Positions 17,862 through 26,686 of a stretch of 64,000 bases of DNA are shown piece by piece; position 1 is the stretch's first letter; each line of letters begins with the position of its first letter. A model generated the notes under the pieces. It had not been told where the DNA came from. It made no database searches and worked only from the letters and a program-made list of their open reading frames with translations. The DNA comes from Aquabacterium sp. NJ1 (GTDB lineage Bacteria; Pseudomonadota; Gammaproteobacteria; Burkholderiales; Burkholderiaceae_C). The position numbers and the translations under genes were made by a program. The stretch covers positions 1,736,001 to 1,800,000 of the forward strand of contig NZ_JRKM01000001.1 of assembly GCF_000768065.1 (NCBI RefSeq), written 5' to 3'.

Positions 17862-19520
17862 TCAGGCGAGGCTCGATCCACTGCGCAGCAACATGTCCGA
17901 GGCCTTTTCCGCAATCATCACGGTTGGGGCATTCGTATTGCCCCCCACCAAGGTGGGCATGATCGAAGCATCAACCACGCGAAGGCCTTGCGTACCGTGC
18001 ACACGCAGCTCGTGATCCACCACGCTCATCGGATTGTCCCCAGGCCCCATGCGACATGTACCCACCGGGTGATAGATGGTCTCGGCATGGCTGCGGATGA
18101 AGGCTTCAAGTTCTGCATCACTCTGCGCTTGCTTACCAGGCATGAGCTCGTCGCCACGATCCAGATCGAATGCCGATGCGGCAAAGATGCGCCGCACTTG
18201 TCGAATACCCAGAATCATCTTGCGCAGGTCTTCAGGGTGCGACAGGTAGTTCGCGTGGATGGCGGGCGCTGCCATAGGGTCGGCCGAAGCAAGAGAGATG
18301 TGCCCTCGGCTCTTGGGCCGAAGAAAGCACACGTGCATTGAAAACCCCTGCCCGGCGAGATAGCGCAGATCTCTGCCATGGTCCCGTAATCGTGCCGGCA
18401 TGAAATGCAGCTGCAGATCGGGGACAGGCTCCTCTGGTGAGCTCTTGATGAAAGCATTGCCCTCGGCGCCGTTGCTCGTCAGCATGCCGGCCCCCTGAAG
18501 CGCCAGCCTGGCCAGCTCCCATGGTCCCTTCAACAAGGTCAACGGGGTGAGGCCCGTTGAGCGCGCTCGCCTGCCCTGGTGGACCACCATGACATCCAGA
18601 TGGTCCTGCAAATTTTGCCCGACCCCAGGAAGGTCCACGATGGGCCTGAGACCATGATGTGCCAGATGGGATCCTGGCCCGACGCCGGAGAGCATCAGCA
18701 GTTGTGGGCTTTGCACGGCACCAGCGGACAGGATGACCTCCCGTCGGGCAGCAAAGTAGCTTGGGATGCCCCCCTCCCTCTGCGCCACAACGCCACAAGC
18801 GCGAAGCCCCTCAAACACGACCCTTTGGGCATGCGCGTTGGTCACGATCTTGAGGTTCGGGCGCGCTCTTGCCGGGGACAGATAACCCTTTGCCGTGCTC
18901 CAGCGCAAACCCCTTTTCTGTGTCGTCTGGAACAAGCCGACGCCTTCCAGGTCTGCCCCATTGAAGTCGGTGCAATGCGGGAAGCCCGCTTGCTGTCCCG
19001 CCTCTATGAATGTCTGTGTCAGTGCAGTCGGCGCCTCAAAATCTGACACATGCAGCGGGCCCCCGACACCATGGAATGCTGACGGCCCACGCGCCTGATC
19101 CTCTGATCGCTTGAAATAAGGCAGGACATCACGGAAGGCCCAGCCGCGATTGCCTTCGGCCTCCCAGGCATCGTAGTCACGCGGATGGCCCCTCGTGTAG
19201 CACATCGCATTGATAGAACTGCTACCGCCCAGCGTGCGCCCACGAGGCCAAAAGAGGCGGCGCCGCGCAAGGGCAGGCTCGGGCTCCGTGTGGAATTGCC
19301 AATTGAGCACCTTGCTGCGCATGAGCCAGAGCATTCCCGCCGGGATGTGGATCGCCCAGTTGGTGTCCGCAGGCCCCGCCTCCAGAAGGCACACGGTCAC
19401 GCCAGGGTCGGCACTCAAGCGATTTGCCAGAACGCACCCGGCAGATCCGCCGCCGACGATCACGTAGTCGAAAATACCCTCGGTGGCCTTCACCTGCGGT
19501 TCACCGTGTACATGCCCCAT
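17862..19520 (-). CDS. GMC-family FAD-dependent oxidoreductase
   Basis: This 552-aa flavoprotein is of the choline/alcohol dehydrogenase type. Features seen are the N-terminal FAD-binding DYVIVGGGSAGCVLANRL, GMC signature 1 (GRTLGGSSSINAMCYTRG), signature 2 (LSAGAVQSPQLLMLSGVGP), and a C-terminal YHPVGTCRMG carrying the active-site His. The Met at 19520 is chosen because it immediately precedes the FAD domain. It is divergent from a TetR gene 16 bp away, its likely regulator. The alcohol substrate is unknown. Confidence 0.93.
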   Translation of the reverse strand: MGHVHGEPQVKATEGIFDYVIVGGGSAGCVLANRLSADPGVTVCLLEAGPADTNWAIHIPAGMLWLMRSKVLNWQFHTEPEPALARRRLFWPRGRTLGGSSSINAMCYTRGHPRDYDAWEAEGNRGWAFRDVLPYFKRSEDQARGPSAFHGVGGPLHVSDFEAPTALTQTFIEAGQQAGFPHCTDFNGADLEGVGLFQTTQKRGLRWSTAKGYLSPARARPNLKIVTNAHAQRVVFEGLRACGVVAQREGGIPSYFAARREVILSAGAVQSPQLLMLSGVGPGSHLAHHGLRPIVDLPGVGQNLQDHLDVMVVHQGRRARSTGLTPLTLLKGPWELARLALQGAGMLTSNGAEGNAFIKSSPEEPVPDLQLHFMPARLRDHGRDLRYLAGQGFSMHVCFLRPKSRGHISLASADPMAAPAIHANYLSHPEDLRKMILGIRQVRRIFAASAFDLDRGDELMPGKQAQSDAELEAFIRSHAETIYHPVGTCRMGPGDNPMSVVDHELRVHGTQGLRVVDASIMPTLVGGNTNAPTVMIAEKASDMLLRSGSSLA

Positions 19521-19536
19521 TTGAGATACCCAAAAG

Positions 19537-20160
19537 ATGTCAGATACTAACAGTATGCGAAAGAAGACTGACGCTGTCAAACGGCTTCGGGATGTCCATG
19601 CGGCGGCTACACGTGCGGCGCTCATCAGCGCGGCAACGGAACGCTTCGTTCTGCATGGTTACGCGGGCACTTCTCTGGACGACATCGCCGCCGACGTGGG
19701 AACGACCAAGGGTGCGATCTACCACCATTTCAAGGACAAACGAGCCTTGTTCTGCGCGGTGTACGAGCAGCTTTCCCGGCAATTGATTGATGTCGTCGCC
19801 ACGACTGCCACCATGCCTTCGGCCTCCGTAGAGAGTGCATTGCAGGCTTTTGTGATCAGCGCCAGCGAAGCGCGTTACGTACGCGTGCTTTTTCTGGACG
19901 GCCCTGCAGCCCTTGGTAACGTGGCTTGCAGGGAAATCGACATGCGGCATTCGCTGGGCTTGATTACCCAGTTGATCCAACTTCATGCGCCAGCTGACTT
20001 GGTGGAGACCGCTGGACTGGAGGTTCTAGCCAGACTGTTGTTGTCGTCGCTGGTGGAGGCTGCGCAGATCGTTGCCAGTTCACCTGACGTGGCAGCGGCC
20101 TCGTCGCGTGTGCTGATGGTGTTGAACCGCGTTGTGCAAGGCTTGCTTCAGAGCAAATGA
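19537..20160 (+). CDS. TetR-family transcriptional regulator (divergent from the GMC gene)
   Basis: This protein of up to 207 aa has an N-terminal TetR helix-turn-helix (TSLDDIAADVGTTKGAIYHHFKDK) and an all-helical ligand domain. The family fixes the fold but not the ligand. Two starts are possible, 19537 and Met7 at 19555; a perfect palindrome lies between them. The very short gap to the GMC gene suggests both promoters and the operator overlap the 5' coding region, giving tight autorepression. Confidence 0.92.
   Translation: MSDTNSMRKKTDAVKRLRDVHAAATRAALISAATERFVLHGYAGTSLDDIAADVGTTKGAIYHHFKDKRALFCAVYEQLSRQLIDVVATTATMPSASVESALQAFVISASEARYVRVLFLDGPAALGNVACREIDMRHSLGLITQLIQLHAPADLVETAGLEVLARLLLSSLVEAAQIVASSPDVAAASSRVLMVLNRVVQGLLQSK
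19544..19556. promoter_or_regulatory. Palindrome, candidate TetR operator
   Basis: The perfect inverted repeat ATACT-aac-AGTAT lies between the two possible starts of the TetR gene and 24 bp from the GMC start codon. Confidence 0.45.
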
Positions 20161-20565
20161 AGCCATGCCGCATCGCCTCATTCAGGTGTCATCCGGTAAC
20201 GGCGGGCCTGCACAGGCCCCAAGCTGCACTCGAGCAAGGTGGTTGAAGCAAGGTCCAGCAAGTTGCCTTTTGTATTGCGCGGCGAACCTTGAGCAACTCA
20301 GGCAAGATGAATGCGCCGATCCGGCGCCCCTTTCGCCGCCGCTGAGCGCTACACCACGGAGGTACTTGCAAACAGCTCGGTCTAGCCATTTCGGTTGCTG
20401 GTCGACCTTGCCTGCGCGTGATGGTCCAGGAAGATCGAAGCGCATGCTGCGCGGCGTTGTAAACACCTATAGGCGGCAGGTCATGACTCGCATCCGTCTG
20501 AGTGAAGGCCTGTTGGCGGCCACCGAGTTTTGCCCCGCTCTCTCACGCAACGATGATTCGGCCTG
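20161..20565. other. 405-bp gap between convergent tetR genes
   Basis: I see no convincing gene, RNA or clear terminator here. Short open frames exist in several phases but lack family motifs. Confidence 0.6.
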
Positions 20566-21180
20566 TCAACTGGGTGAACCGTGGCTTTGGCTCAAGAGAA
20601 GCTGACCCAAGATCAGCCGTTGACTGACGTTCTCAAGATCACTCAGGCGGTCTGCCTGCCCATCTTCGATCTTGAAAAGGATCAATTCGTTGATGCCGGC
20701 CACGATCGCCAGAACCGATTCGGGATCCAGGGGCGGGAGTGACGGCAGCAGCGCACGCTCCGCGTCATAGGCGGCCACCAGCACGTCCGCAAACTGATGC
20801 AGCACCTCTCGCTTGGCCTTCATGCCTTCCGTGCCCAGGTACAAGATGTCGATGTACAGCCGCTTCATCAGCGCGGACTGCTCCTGCATGAACGACAGGT
20901 AAGCCTTGGCCCCCAACTGGATGCGCTCCAGCGCCGAGAGACCGGGGGTACCCGAGGCCTCTTGGAGGACGCCCAGCACCCGCGCACTGTTCTCTCGGTA
21001 CAGCGCCAGGAAGCAGGCTTCCTTGTTGGCAAAGTGTTGGTAGAAGGTCCGCTTGGACACCCCGGCTTCTTTCACCACATCGTCGGCGTAGAGCTCGGAC
21101 AGCGCCCGTTGTTCCAACACCTTGGCCATGCCAGCGATCAGGCGACTGCGCGGTGAAATGCCATCTTTCGTCGGGGCCAT
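20566..21180 (-). CDS. TetR-family regulator of the monooxygenase cluster
   Basis: This 204-aa protein has an N-terminal TetR helix-turn-helix (DDVVKEAGVSKRTFYQHFANKEACF, about residues 30-58) and a helical effector domain. It is divergent from the monooxygenase gene. The 77-bp gap holds a perfect inverted repeat that recurs before the hydrolase gene at the far end of the cluster, so I infer that this protein represses both promoters. The inducer is presumably a ketone substrate or product, which is inference. Confidence 0.92.
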   Translation of the reverse strand: MAPTKDGISPRSRLIAGMAKVLEQRALSELYADDVVKEAGVSKRTFYQHFANKEACFLALYRENSARVLGVLQEASGTPGLSALERIQLGAKAYLSFMQEQSALMKRLYIDILYLGTEGMKAKREVLHQFADVLVAAYDAERALLPSLPPLDPESVLAIVAGINELILFKIEDGQADRLSDLENVSQRLILGQLLLSQSHGSPS

Positions 21181-21220
21181 GAATGAGTGGGAAACGCAAA
21201 AGCGAGACTTGGATTATTGC

Positions 21221-21236
21221 GGTACACTTTTGTACC
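21221..21236. promoter_or_regulatory. Candidate operator, copy 1 (monooxygenase promoter)
   Basis: GGTACA-cttt-TGTACC is a perfect 6-bp-arm palindrome. It lies 22 bp before the monooxygenase ATG and 41 bp from the divergent tetR start. It matches the site at 27679-27694 at 14 of 16 positions, and the preceding TGC is shared. Confidence 0.65.
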
Positions 21237-21257
21237 ACTTTTCTGTTTCCTCGCGCC

Positions 21258-22790
21258 ATGGCTCTGCAAAACGGTTCATCCACTTCAAACGGCTTCGCTG
21301 CCACCCACGTCGCCATCGTCGGTTCAGGCTTTGGTGGGTTGGCCACGGCCCATTACCTGAGGCGAGCCGGTGTCGAGGACTTCCTCATCCTCGAGCGAGC
21401 TGGCGATGTCGGTGGGGTGTGGCGAGACAACAGCTACCCGGGGTGCGCCTGCGACGTGCAGTCCCATCTGTATTCGTTCTCCTTCGCACCCAACCCGGAC
21501 TGGAGTCGGGCTTTTTCGCCCCAAGGCGAAATCCTGAGCTACCTGAAGCGATGCGCGCAGGAGTTGGGGCTGACGCCCCACCTGCGACTGAACCACGACG
21601 TCCATCAAGCCAAGTGGGACGAGGCCAGCGCCACCTGGATCCTGCAGACCAGCCAAGGTGAAGTGCGCGCCCGTCACCTGGTTGGCGCTTTCGGCTCTTT
21701 GAGCGACCCGTTGATGCCCAAGCTGCCGGGGCTGGATTCGTTCAAGGGCGAGGTCTTCCACTCGGCCAACTGGCCCAGAAGCTTCAAACCAAAGGGCAAA
21801 CGCGTTGCGGTCATGGGCACCGGGGCTTCTGCATTGCAGTTCATTCCCGCCATCCAGCCAGACGTGGCGCAAATGCATGTGTTCCAGCGCACGCCACCTT
21901 GGGTCATGCCTCGCCACGACGGCCCCATTTCACCGTTTGCCCGGTCCTTGTTTCGCAAGCTGCCCTGGCTGCAAAAGCTCGCGCGCGCGCAAATCTATGT
22001 TCACCGCGAGGCCCTGGCCCTGGGTTTCCTGCACCCGCGGCTCATGGCGCGCGCGCAAGCCAAGGCGCTCAAGCACATGCATGCGGCCGTGAAGGACCCA
22101 GGCTTGCGCAAGAAGCTCACGCCCGACTACACCCTGGGCTGCAAGCGGATCCTGATCTCGAACACCTACTACCCGGCGCTGGCGCAAGCCAATGTCGAAG
22201 TCATCACCGATGGCATCAAGCAGGTCTTGCCGGACGGCGTCATCGGGCAGGACGGCGTGTTCAGGCCGGTAGACACCATCATCTATGGGACCGGTTTCCA
22301 GACCAAGGACCTGCCTTTCGCCCACCTGATTCATGATGGCAAGGGCCACACGCTGGCCTCGTCCTGGAAGAGCAGCCCCCAGGCCTATATGGGCACCACG
22401 GTTCACGGCTTTCCCAACCTGTACCTGCTGCACGGCCCCAACATCGGGCTGGGCCACACCTCCGTGGTGTACATGCTGGAGGCTCAGGCCCGGCACATCG
22501 TGGGCGTGATCAAACTGGCGCAAGCCCATGGCTACGACGCGGTGGAGCCAACAGCCTCGGCCCAGCAGCGCTTTCTGGCACGGATCGAAAAAATGATGCG
22601 AGGCACCGTGTGGGTGGCTGGCGGCTGCGAGAGCTGGTACCTGGACGAGACCGGTCGCAATTCCAGCATCTGGCCTGGCTTCACCTTCAGCTATGCACAG
22701 GCCGCGAGCAAGGTTGCAGAGAAGGACTATGCAGGGCGACGCCTTGCCTCAACGGCATCTGCACCCGGCAGCGCCAGGGCCAGCGCATGA
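21258..22790 (+). CDS. Baeyer-Villiger-type flavin monooxygenase
   Basis: This 510-aa FAD/NADPH enzyme would insert oxygen next to a ketone to give an ester or lactone. The FAD motif GSGFGG is at 22-27. The Baeyer-Villiger fingerprint FxGxxxHxxxWP is exact at 162-173 (FKGEVFHSANWP). The NADPH Rossmann motif is GTGASA at 187-192. The conserved GDVGGVWRDNSYPGCACD segment (49-66) is also present. The ATG at 21258 is preferred; the frame runs back to 21183 through the operator. The stop overlaps the start of the esterase gene (ATGA), so the ester product may pass to that hydrolase. It resembles mycobacterial MymA in neighbourhood. Confidence 0.93.
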   Translation: MALQNGSSTSNGFAATHVAIVGSGFGGLATAHYLRRAGVEDFLILERAGDVGGVWRDNSYPGCACDVQSHLYSFSFAPNPDWSRAFSPQGEILSYLKRCAQELGLTPHLRLNHDVHQAKWDEASATWILQTSQGEVRARHLVGAFGSLSDPLMPKLPGLDSFKGEVFHSANWPRSFKPKGKRVAVMGTGASALQFIPAIQPDVAQMHVFQRTPPWVMPRHDGPISPFARSLFRKLPWLQKLARAQIYVHREALALGFLHPRLMARAQAKALKHMHAAVKDPGLRKKLTPDYTLGCKRILISNTYYPALAQANVEVITDGIKQVLPDGVIGQDGVFRPVDTIIYGTGFQTKDLPFAHLIHDGKGHTLASSWKSSPQAYMGTTVHGFPNLYLLHGPNIGLGHTSVVYMLEAQARHIVGVIKLAQAHGYDAVEPTASAQQRFLARIEKMMRGTVWVAGGCESWYLDETGRNSSIWPGFTFSYAQAASKVAEKDYAGRRLASTASAPGSARASA

Positions 22791-23812
22791 AGCCAAACCG
22801 AGCCAAAGGCCGATTCCTGCGCGGCCTGGACCACTTGTTGGGTGCCGGTGACCACCCGCCCAGGCCAGATGCCCATGCAGTTGATCAACTCGCGCCATTC
22901 CTTCAGGTGCTGCGACGTCTCAGGCGCCTGGGCCACCGAGACGGCTCGGCCCTGGCCACGCGCCAGCGGTTTCGCGCGGACATGGCCGCCTTCCAAGTAG
23001 GCTTTGACATCGGCTCCTCGCAAGACCTGTCCATCCCGACCGATCACGGCACGCTGGCGGCCCGTCTTTATCGCCCCAGTTCGCCTTCCGGCCTGGCACC
23101 ACTGACCGTGTTTTTCCACGGTGGGGGTTTCATCATGGGAGACCTGGACACCCACGACGATGCTTGCCGTTTGTTGTGTGAGGGCAGCGGCATGCCCTTG
23201 TTGTCCGTGGCCTACCGGCTCGCACCAGAGGCACCATTTCCTGCGGCGGTCGACGACGCCATGGCCAGCGCGCGCTGGGCGCTCAAGGAGCTTGGCACCA
23301 TCGGGGCGACAGGCATGGCATTGGCCGGCGACAGCGCAGGCGCCAACCTGGCCGCCGTCACGGCGGCTCGCCTGGCCCAAGAGGGGCAGCCTGTCGTCGC
23401 GCAATTGCTGATCTACCCGGGAACCGATTTGTCGGCAAAACGGCCATCGCACGCCCAGTTCGGTGCGGGCTACTTCCTCGACCGCACCGAGAGAGAAACG
23501 TTCTACGGGGCTTATCTGGGGGACGTCCAGGCTCTCGCCAAGGACGAGCGAGTTTCCCCCCTGCTCGCCAGCGTACCGCCAGGGATGGCCCCTGCCCTGG
23601 TCGTCACCGCTGGCTACGACATGCTGAAGGATGAAGGGCAGGCTTATGTCCACCACCTGCGGCGAGCAGACACACCCGTTCAGCACATGCACTTTCCGCG
23701 TCTGGGCCATGCCTTCATCAACTTGGCGAGCGTCCACCGGGAATCGCGCACAGCGGTGGCGCAAATCGCCCGCCAATGGCGAGAGCTGGCATTGAAATCA
23801 CAAAGGAATTGA
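22787..23812 (+). CDS. HSL-family (Aes/LipR-like) esterase
   Basis: This 341-aa alpha/beta hydrolase belongs to the hormone-sensitive-lipase group. The oxyanion motif HGGG is at 111-114, the nucleophile elbow GDSAG at 181-185 (Ser183), with Asp278 and His308 completing the triad. The start is fixed by the ATGA overlap with the monooxygenase stop; a longer frame starting at 22610 lies inside the previous gene. Context suggests that it hydrolyses the ester or lactone made by the monooxygenase. Confidence 0.93.
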   Translation: MKPNRAKGRFLRGLDHLLGAGDHPPRPDAHAVDQLAPFLQVLRRLRRLGHRDGSALATRQRFRADMAAFQVGFDIGSSQDLSIPTDHGTLAARLYRPSSPSGLAPLTVFFHGGGFIMGDLDTHDDACRLLCEGSGMPLLSVAYRLAPEAPFPAAVDDAMASARWALKELGTIGATGMALAGDSAGANLAAVTAARLAQEGQPVVAQLLIYPGTDLSAKRPSHAQFGAGYFLDRTERETFYGAYLGDVQALAKDERVSPLLASVPPGMAPALVVTAGYDMLKDEGQAYVHHLRRADTPVQHMHFPRLGHAFINLASVHRESRTAVAQIARQWRELALKSQRN

Positions 23813-23814
23813 CC

Positions 23815-24705
23815 ATGAAGCCAAGAGAACAGCGTGTACTGATCACAGGTGCAGCCAGAGGCATCGGCGCAGAGACCGCGCGGCAACTCGCTGCGCAGGG
23901 GGCCACCTTGGCGCTGGTGGGGCTGGAGGCCGATCGGCTGGCCGCCCTCGCGAAAGAACTGGGCCCTCGCCATTGCTGGGCCGAATGCGACGTGACCGAC
24001 CACCACTCGGTGCAGTGCGCCGTGAACGCAGCCCTGACCCACCTTGGCTGGCTCGATGTGGTGATCGCCAACGCCGGCATCGCCAGCAATGGCACGGTGG
24101 CCGTCAGCCCTGTCGACGCCCTCGTCAAGACGGTGGAGGTCAATCTGATCGGCGTCATCCGAACGGTCAGCGCCACCTTGCCTGCCATCACGGACAGCCA
24201 GGGCTATTTCCTGCTGGTCTCGTCGGCAGCGGCGCTCAAGTCCATGCCGGGCACCTCGGCCTATGCCGCATCCAAGAGCGGGGTGGACCAGTTTGCCAAT
24301 GCCTTGCGCCTGGAAGTGGCCCACAAAGGCGTCGATGTCGGTGTGGTCTACCCGGCCTGGATCGACACCGACCTGGTACGTGACCAGCGACGCGAACTGG
24401 CCTCGTTCAACGATGCCCTCAAGCAACTGCCTTGGCCATTCAACGTGGTGACCTCGGTGGAGGATTGCGCCAAGTCCATGGTCAACGCGGTGAATCAGCG
24501 CCAACGCAAAACCTATGTGCCCGCAGCGCTGGCTCCCATCGGTGCGGTACGTCAGTTTTTCATGAGCCCCTTGTGGGAGTTTTTCGTCAAACGCAAGGCC
24601 CGTGTGGCCGTGCCCAAGGTCGAGGCCGAGGTTGTGGCGATGGGCCGCTCGTTTGGCGCCAGCAGCATGGGCCACGCCCTGACCGCCAAGAAAACAGAGG
24701 GCTGA
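23815..24705 (+). CDS. Short-chain dehydrogenase/reductase (first)
   Basis: This 296-aa SDR has the cofactor motif TGAARGIG (11-18), an NAG motif (IANAGIASNG) and the catalytic YAASK with an upstream SSAAA serine. It starts 2 bp after the esterase stop with a good AAGGA ribosome site. Related proteins sit beside MymA-type monooxygenases. It would oxidise or reduce an alcohol/ketone in the same pathway. Direction and substrate are unknown. Confidence 0.92.
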   Translation: MKPREQRVLITGAARGIGAETARQLAAQGATLALVGLEADRLAALAKELGPRHCWAECDVTDHHSVQCAVNAALTHLGWLDVVIANAGIASNGTVAVSPVDALVKTVEVNLIGVIRTVSATLPAITDSQGYFLLVSSAAALKSMPGTSAYAASKSGVDQFANALRLEVAHKGVDVGVVYPAWIDTDLVRDQRRELASFNDALKQLPWPFNVVTSVEDCAKSMVNAVNQRQRKTYVPAALAPIGAVRQFFMSPLWEFFVKRKARVAVPKVEAEVVAMGRSFGASSMGHALTAKKTEG

Positions 24706-24706
24706 C

Positions 24707-25525
24707 ATGGCGATCACTCCATTTGAGGGCCAGGTGGTCTGGATCACCGGGGCCTCTCGCGGTATCGGCGCCGAGTTGGCCAAAGCCTTTGCGGCACAAG
24801 GCGCTCGACTCATCCTGTCCGCCCCCGAATCCGAGCGGCCCGGTTTGGACAAGACGGCGGCCATTTGCCAGGGCCTGAACGTCAAAGGCGCCACATGCCG
24901 CATCGAGACCTTCGATCTCGCCTCCAGCGAAGAGGTTGAGCAGGCCTACGCTCGCGTCAAGTCCTGCGGATGGCAGGTGGACGTCCTGGTGCACAACGCA
25001 GGCATCACGCACCGATCCATGGCCCTTGAAACAAGCCTGGATGTGGACCGCAAGATCATGGCAGTGAACTACTTCGGGCCGTTGCAGCTGACCAAACTGG
25101 TCGCGCCGGACATGATCCGTCGCGGACGCGGCAGCATCGTCGCAGTGGCCAGCGTGCTGGGGCTGATCGCCACGCCACATCGCTCGGCCTACATCGCCGC
25201 CAAGCATGCCATGCATGGCTTCTTCGAGGCCCTTCGCACCGAGACCATGGGCCAAGGCCTGCACGTGATGCTGGCCTACCCCGGCTTTGTGAACACCGAC
25301 ATCTCGATGCACGCGCTCACGGCACAGGGCGGCACCCATGGCCAGCGAGACCCCGGTCAGTCCAAGGCCATGTCGCCGCAGCGCGTGGCCAAGGCGATCG
25401 TTGAGGGGCTCGCCCAACGCCAGCCCAGGCTGTTGATCGCGGGCAAGGAGGGCTGGCTGGTGCTCCTCCAACGCCTGGCTCCTCGCTTGGTGACGCGCAT
25501 TGTTCGACGCGTTGCGACCACCTGA
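24707..25525 (+). CDS. Short-chain dehydrogenase/reductase (second)
   Basis: This 272-aa classical SDR has TGASRGIG (15-22), HNAG for the structural Asn region and the catalytic YIAAK. It resembles the DHRS7-like group. It is separated by 1 bp from the first SDR gene, so the two are translationally coupled. The two SDRs differ clearly in sequence and are not a recent duplication. Confidence 0.92.
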   Translation: MAITPFEGQVVWITGASRGIGAELAKAFAAQGARLILSAPESERPGLDKTAAICQGLNVKGATCRIETFDLASSEEVEQAYARVKSCGWQVDVLVHNAGITHRSMALETSLDVDRKIMAVNYFGPLQLTKLVAPDMIRRGRGSIVAVASVLGLIATPHRSAYIAAKHAMHGFFEALRTETMGQGLHVMLAYPGFVNTDISMHALTAQGGTHGQRDPGQSKAMSPQRVAKAIVEGLAQRQPRLLIAGKEGWLVLLQRLAPRLVTRIVRRVATT

Positions 25526-25553
25526 ATGTACCGACCACCTTGCCGGTGAACCC

Positions 25554-26681
25554 ATGATCAAAAAGCCCCTCCTGACAAGCGCCGCGCTGGCCTTGGTCGC
25601 CACCGTCGGCTACCTGCTTTTCTGGCCCACCGGTGTCCAGCCGGTGGCTTGGCAGCCCCAACCTTCGCCGGGCTACAGCGGCCCCTACGCGCGCAACGAG
25701 CGGCTGGCCGACCTGCGTCAGATTCCACTCGCGCCAGGGGCTGGTCCCGAGCATGTGGCCCAAGGCCCCGACGGCTTGATGTACACCGCACTGAGCAATG
25801 GCCACATCGTGCGCCTGCAGCCCGATGGCAGCCACCTGGAGCTCGTGGCAGACACTGGTGGGCGCGTATTGGGCTTCGACTTCGACGGGGACGGCAACAT
25901 CATCGCCGCGGATGCCTACAAGGGCCTGCTGCGTGTGACGCCCAAGGGCCAGGTCAGCCTGATCACCAATCGGGTATCGGACACCGATGCCATCGTCTTC
26001 GTTGACGCCGTGGCCGTCGCACCGGATGGGCGCATCTATTTCACCGAGGCCAGCCACCGCTTCCAACCTGGCCCCTGGGGTGACCCGATGGCGGTGAGCC
26101 TGGCCGAGATTCTGGAGCAGCGTGGTAACGGACGGGTGCTGGTGCATGACCCTGCGACACACACCACGGAGGTCATCGCCACGGGTCTGGTGTTCGCCAA
26201 CGGCATCGTGCTGGCTTCAGATGGCCAATCACTGTTGGTGGCAGAGACAGGACGCTATCGCATCTGGCGCATCCCCATCTCGGCGCGGCAGCTTGACCTC
26301 CGCTTGCCGGGTCACACGGCCCACGTGATCCTGGACAACCTGCCAGCCTTTCCCGACAACCTGACCAAGGGCGAATCGGGCCGCTACTGGGTTGGGCTAC
26401 CCAAAGCCCGCAGCGCGCTGGCCGATGCGCTCGCGCCCTGGCCCTTCTTGCGTGCGGCTTCCTTCCGCCTGCCCCATTTCTTGTTGCCGGTGCCCAAGCC
26501 ATATGGCCACGCACTGGCCTTTAATGAGCAAGGCCAGATCCTCGCAGACCTGCAGGACCCCAGCGGACGCTACCCGGAAGTGACAGGCATCACCGAAGTG
26601 AAGGGCACCTTGTATGTCCACAGTCTCGTCGCACCCGCGCTCGGCATGGTCAGGGCGGCAGCGGGTTGGCTGCCCAGGTGA
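25554..26681 (+). CDS. SMP-30/strictosidine-synthase-like beta-propeller protein
   Basis: This 375-aa protein has an N-terminal hydrophobic anchor (about residues 5-22), so the propeller probably faces the periplasm. The body has SMP-30/gluconolactonase/LRE features (GPEHVAQGPDGLMYT, DADA-like DTDAIVFVDAVAVAPDGRIYFTE in part, FANGIVLASDGQSLLVAETGRYRIW in part). Family members are lactonases or related hydrolases; a lactonase would fit the product of a Baeyer-Villiger enzyme, but this is inference. The start follows the SDR stop by 28 bp. Confidence 0.85.
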   Translation: MIKKPLLTSAALALVATVGYLLFWPTGVQPVAWQPQPSPGYSGPYARNERLADLRQIPLAPGAGPEHVAQGPDGLMYTALSNGHIVRLQPDGSHLELVADTGGRVLGFDFDGDGNIIAADAYKGLLRVTPKGQVSLITNRVSDTDAIVFVDAVAVAPDGRIYFTEASHRFQPGPWGDPMAVSLAEILEQRGNGRVLVHDPATHTTEVIATGLVFANGIVLASDGQSLLVAETGRYRIWRIPISARQLDLRLPGHTAHVILDNLPAFPDNLTKGESGRYWVGLPKARSALADALAPWPFLRAASFRLPHFLLPVPKPYGHALAFNEQGQILADLQDPSGRYPEVTGITEVKGTLYVHSLVAPALGMVRAAAGWLPR

Positions 26682-26686
26682 AGATC

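Noticed and set aside
20132-20605. 157-codon frame over the gap between convergent tetR genes
   Set aside because: It overlaps the ends of both real genes, has no motif, and has Cys/Arg-rich composition typical of a shadow.
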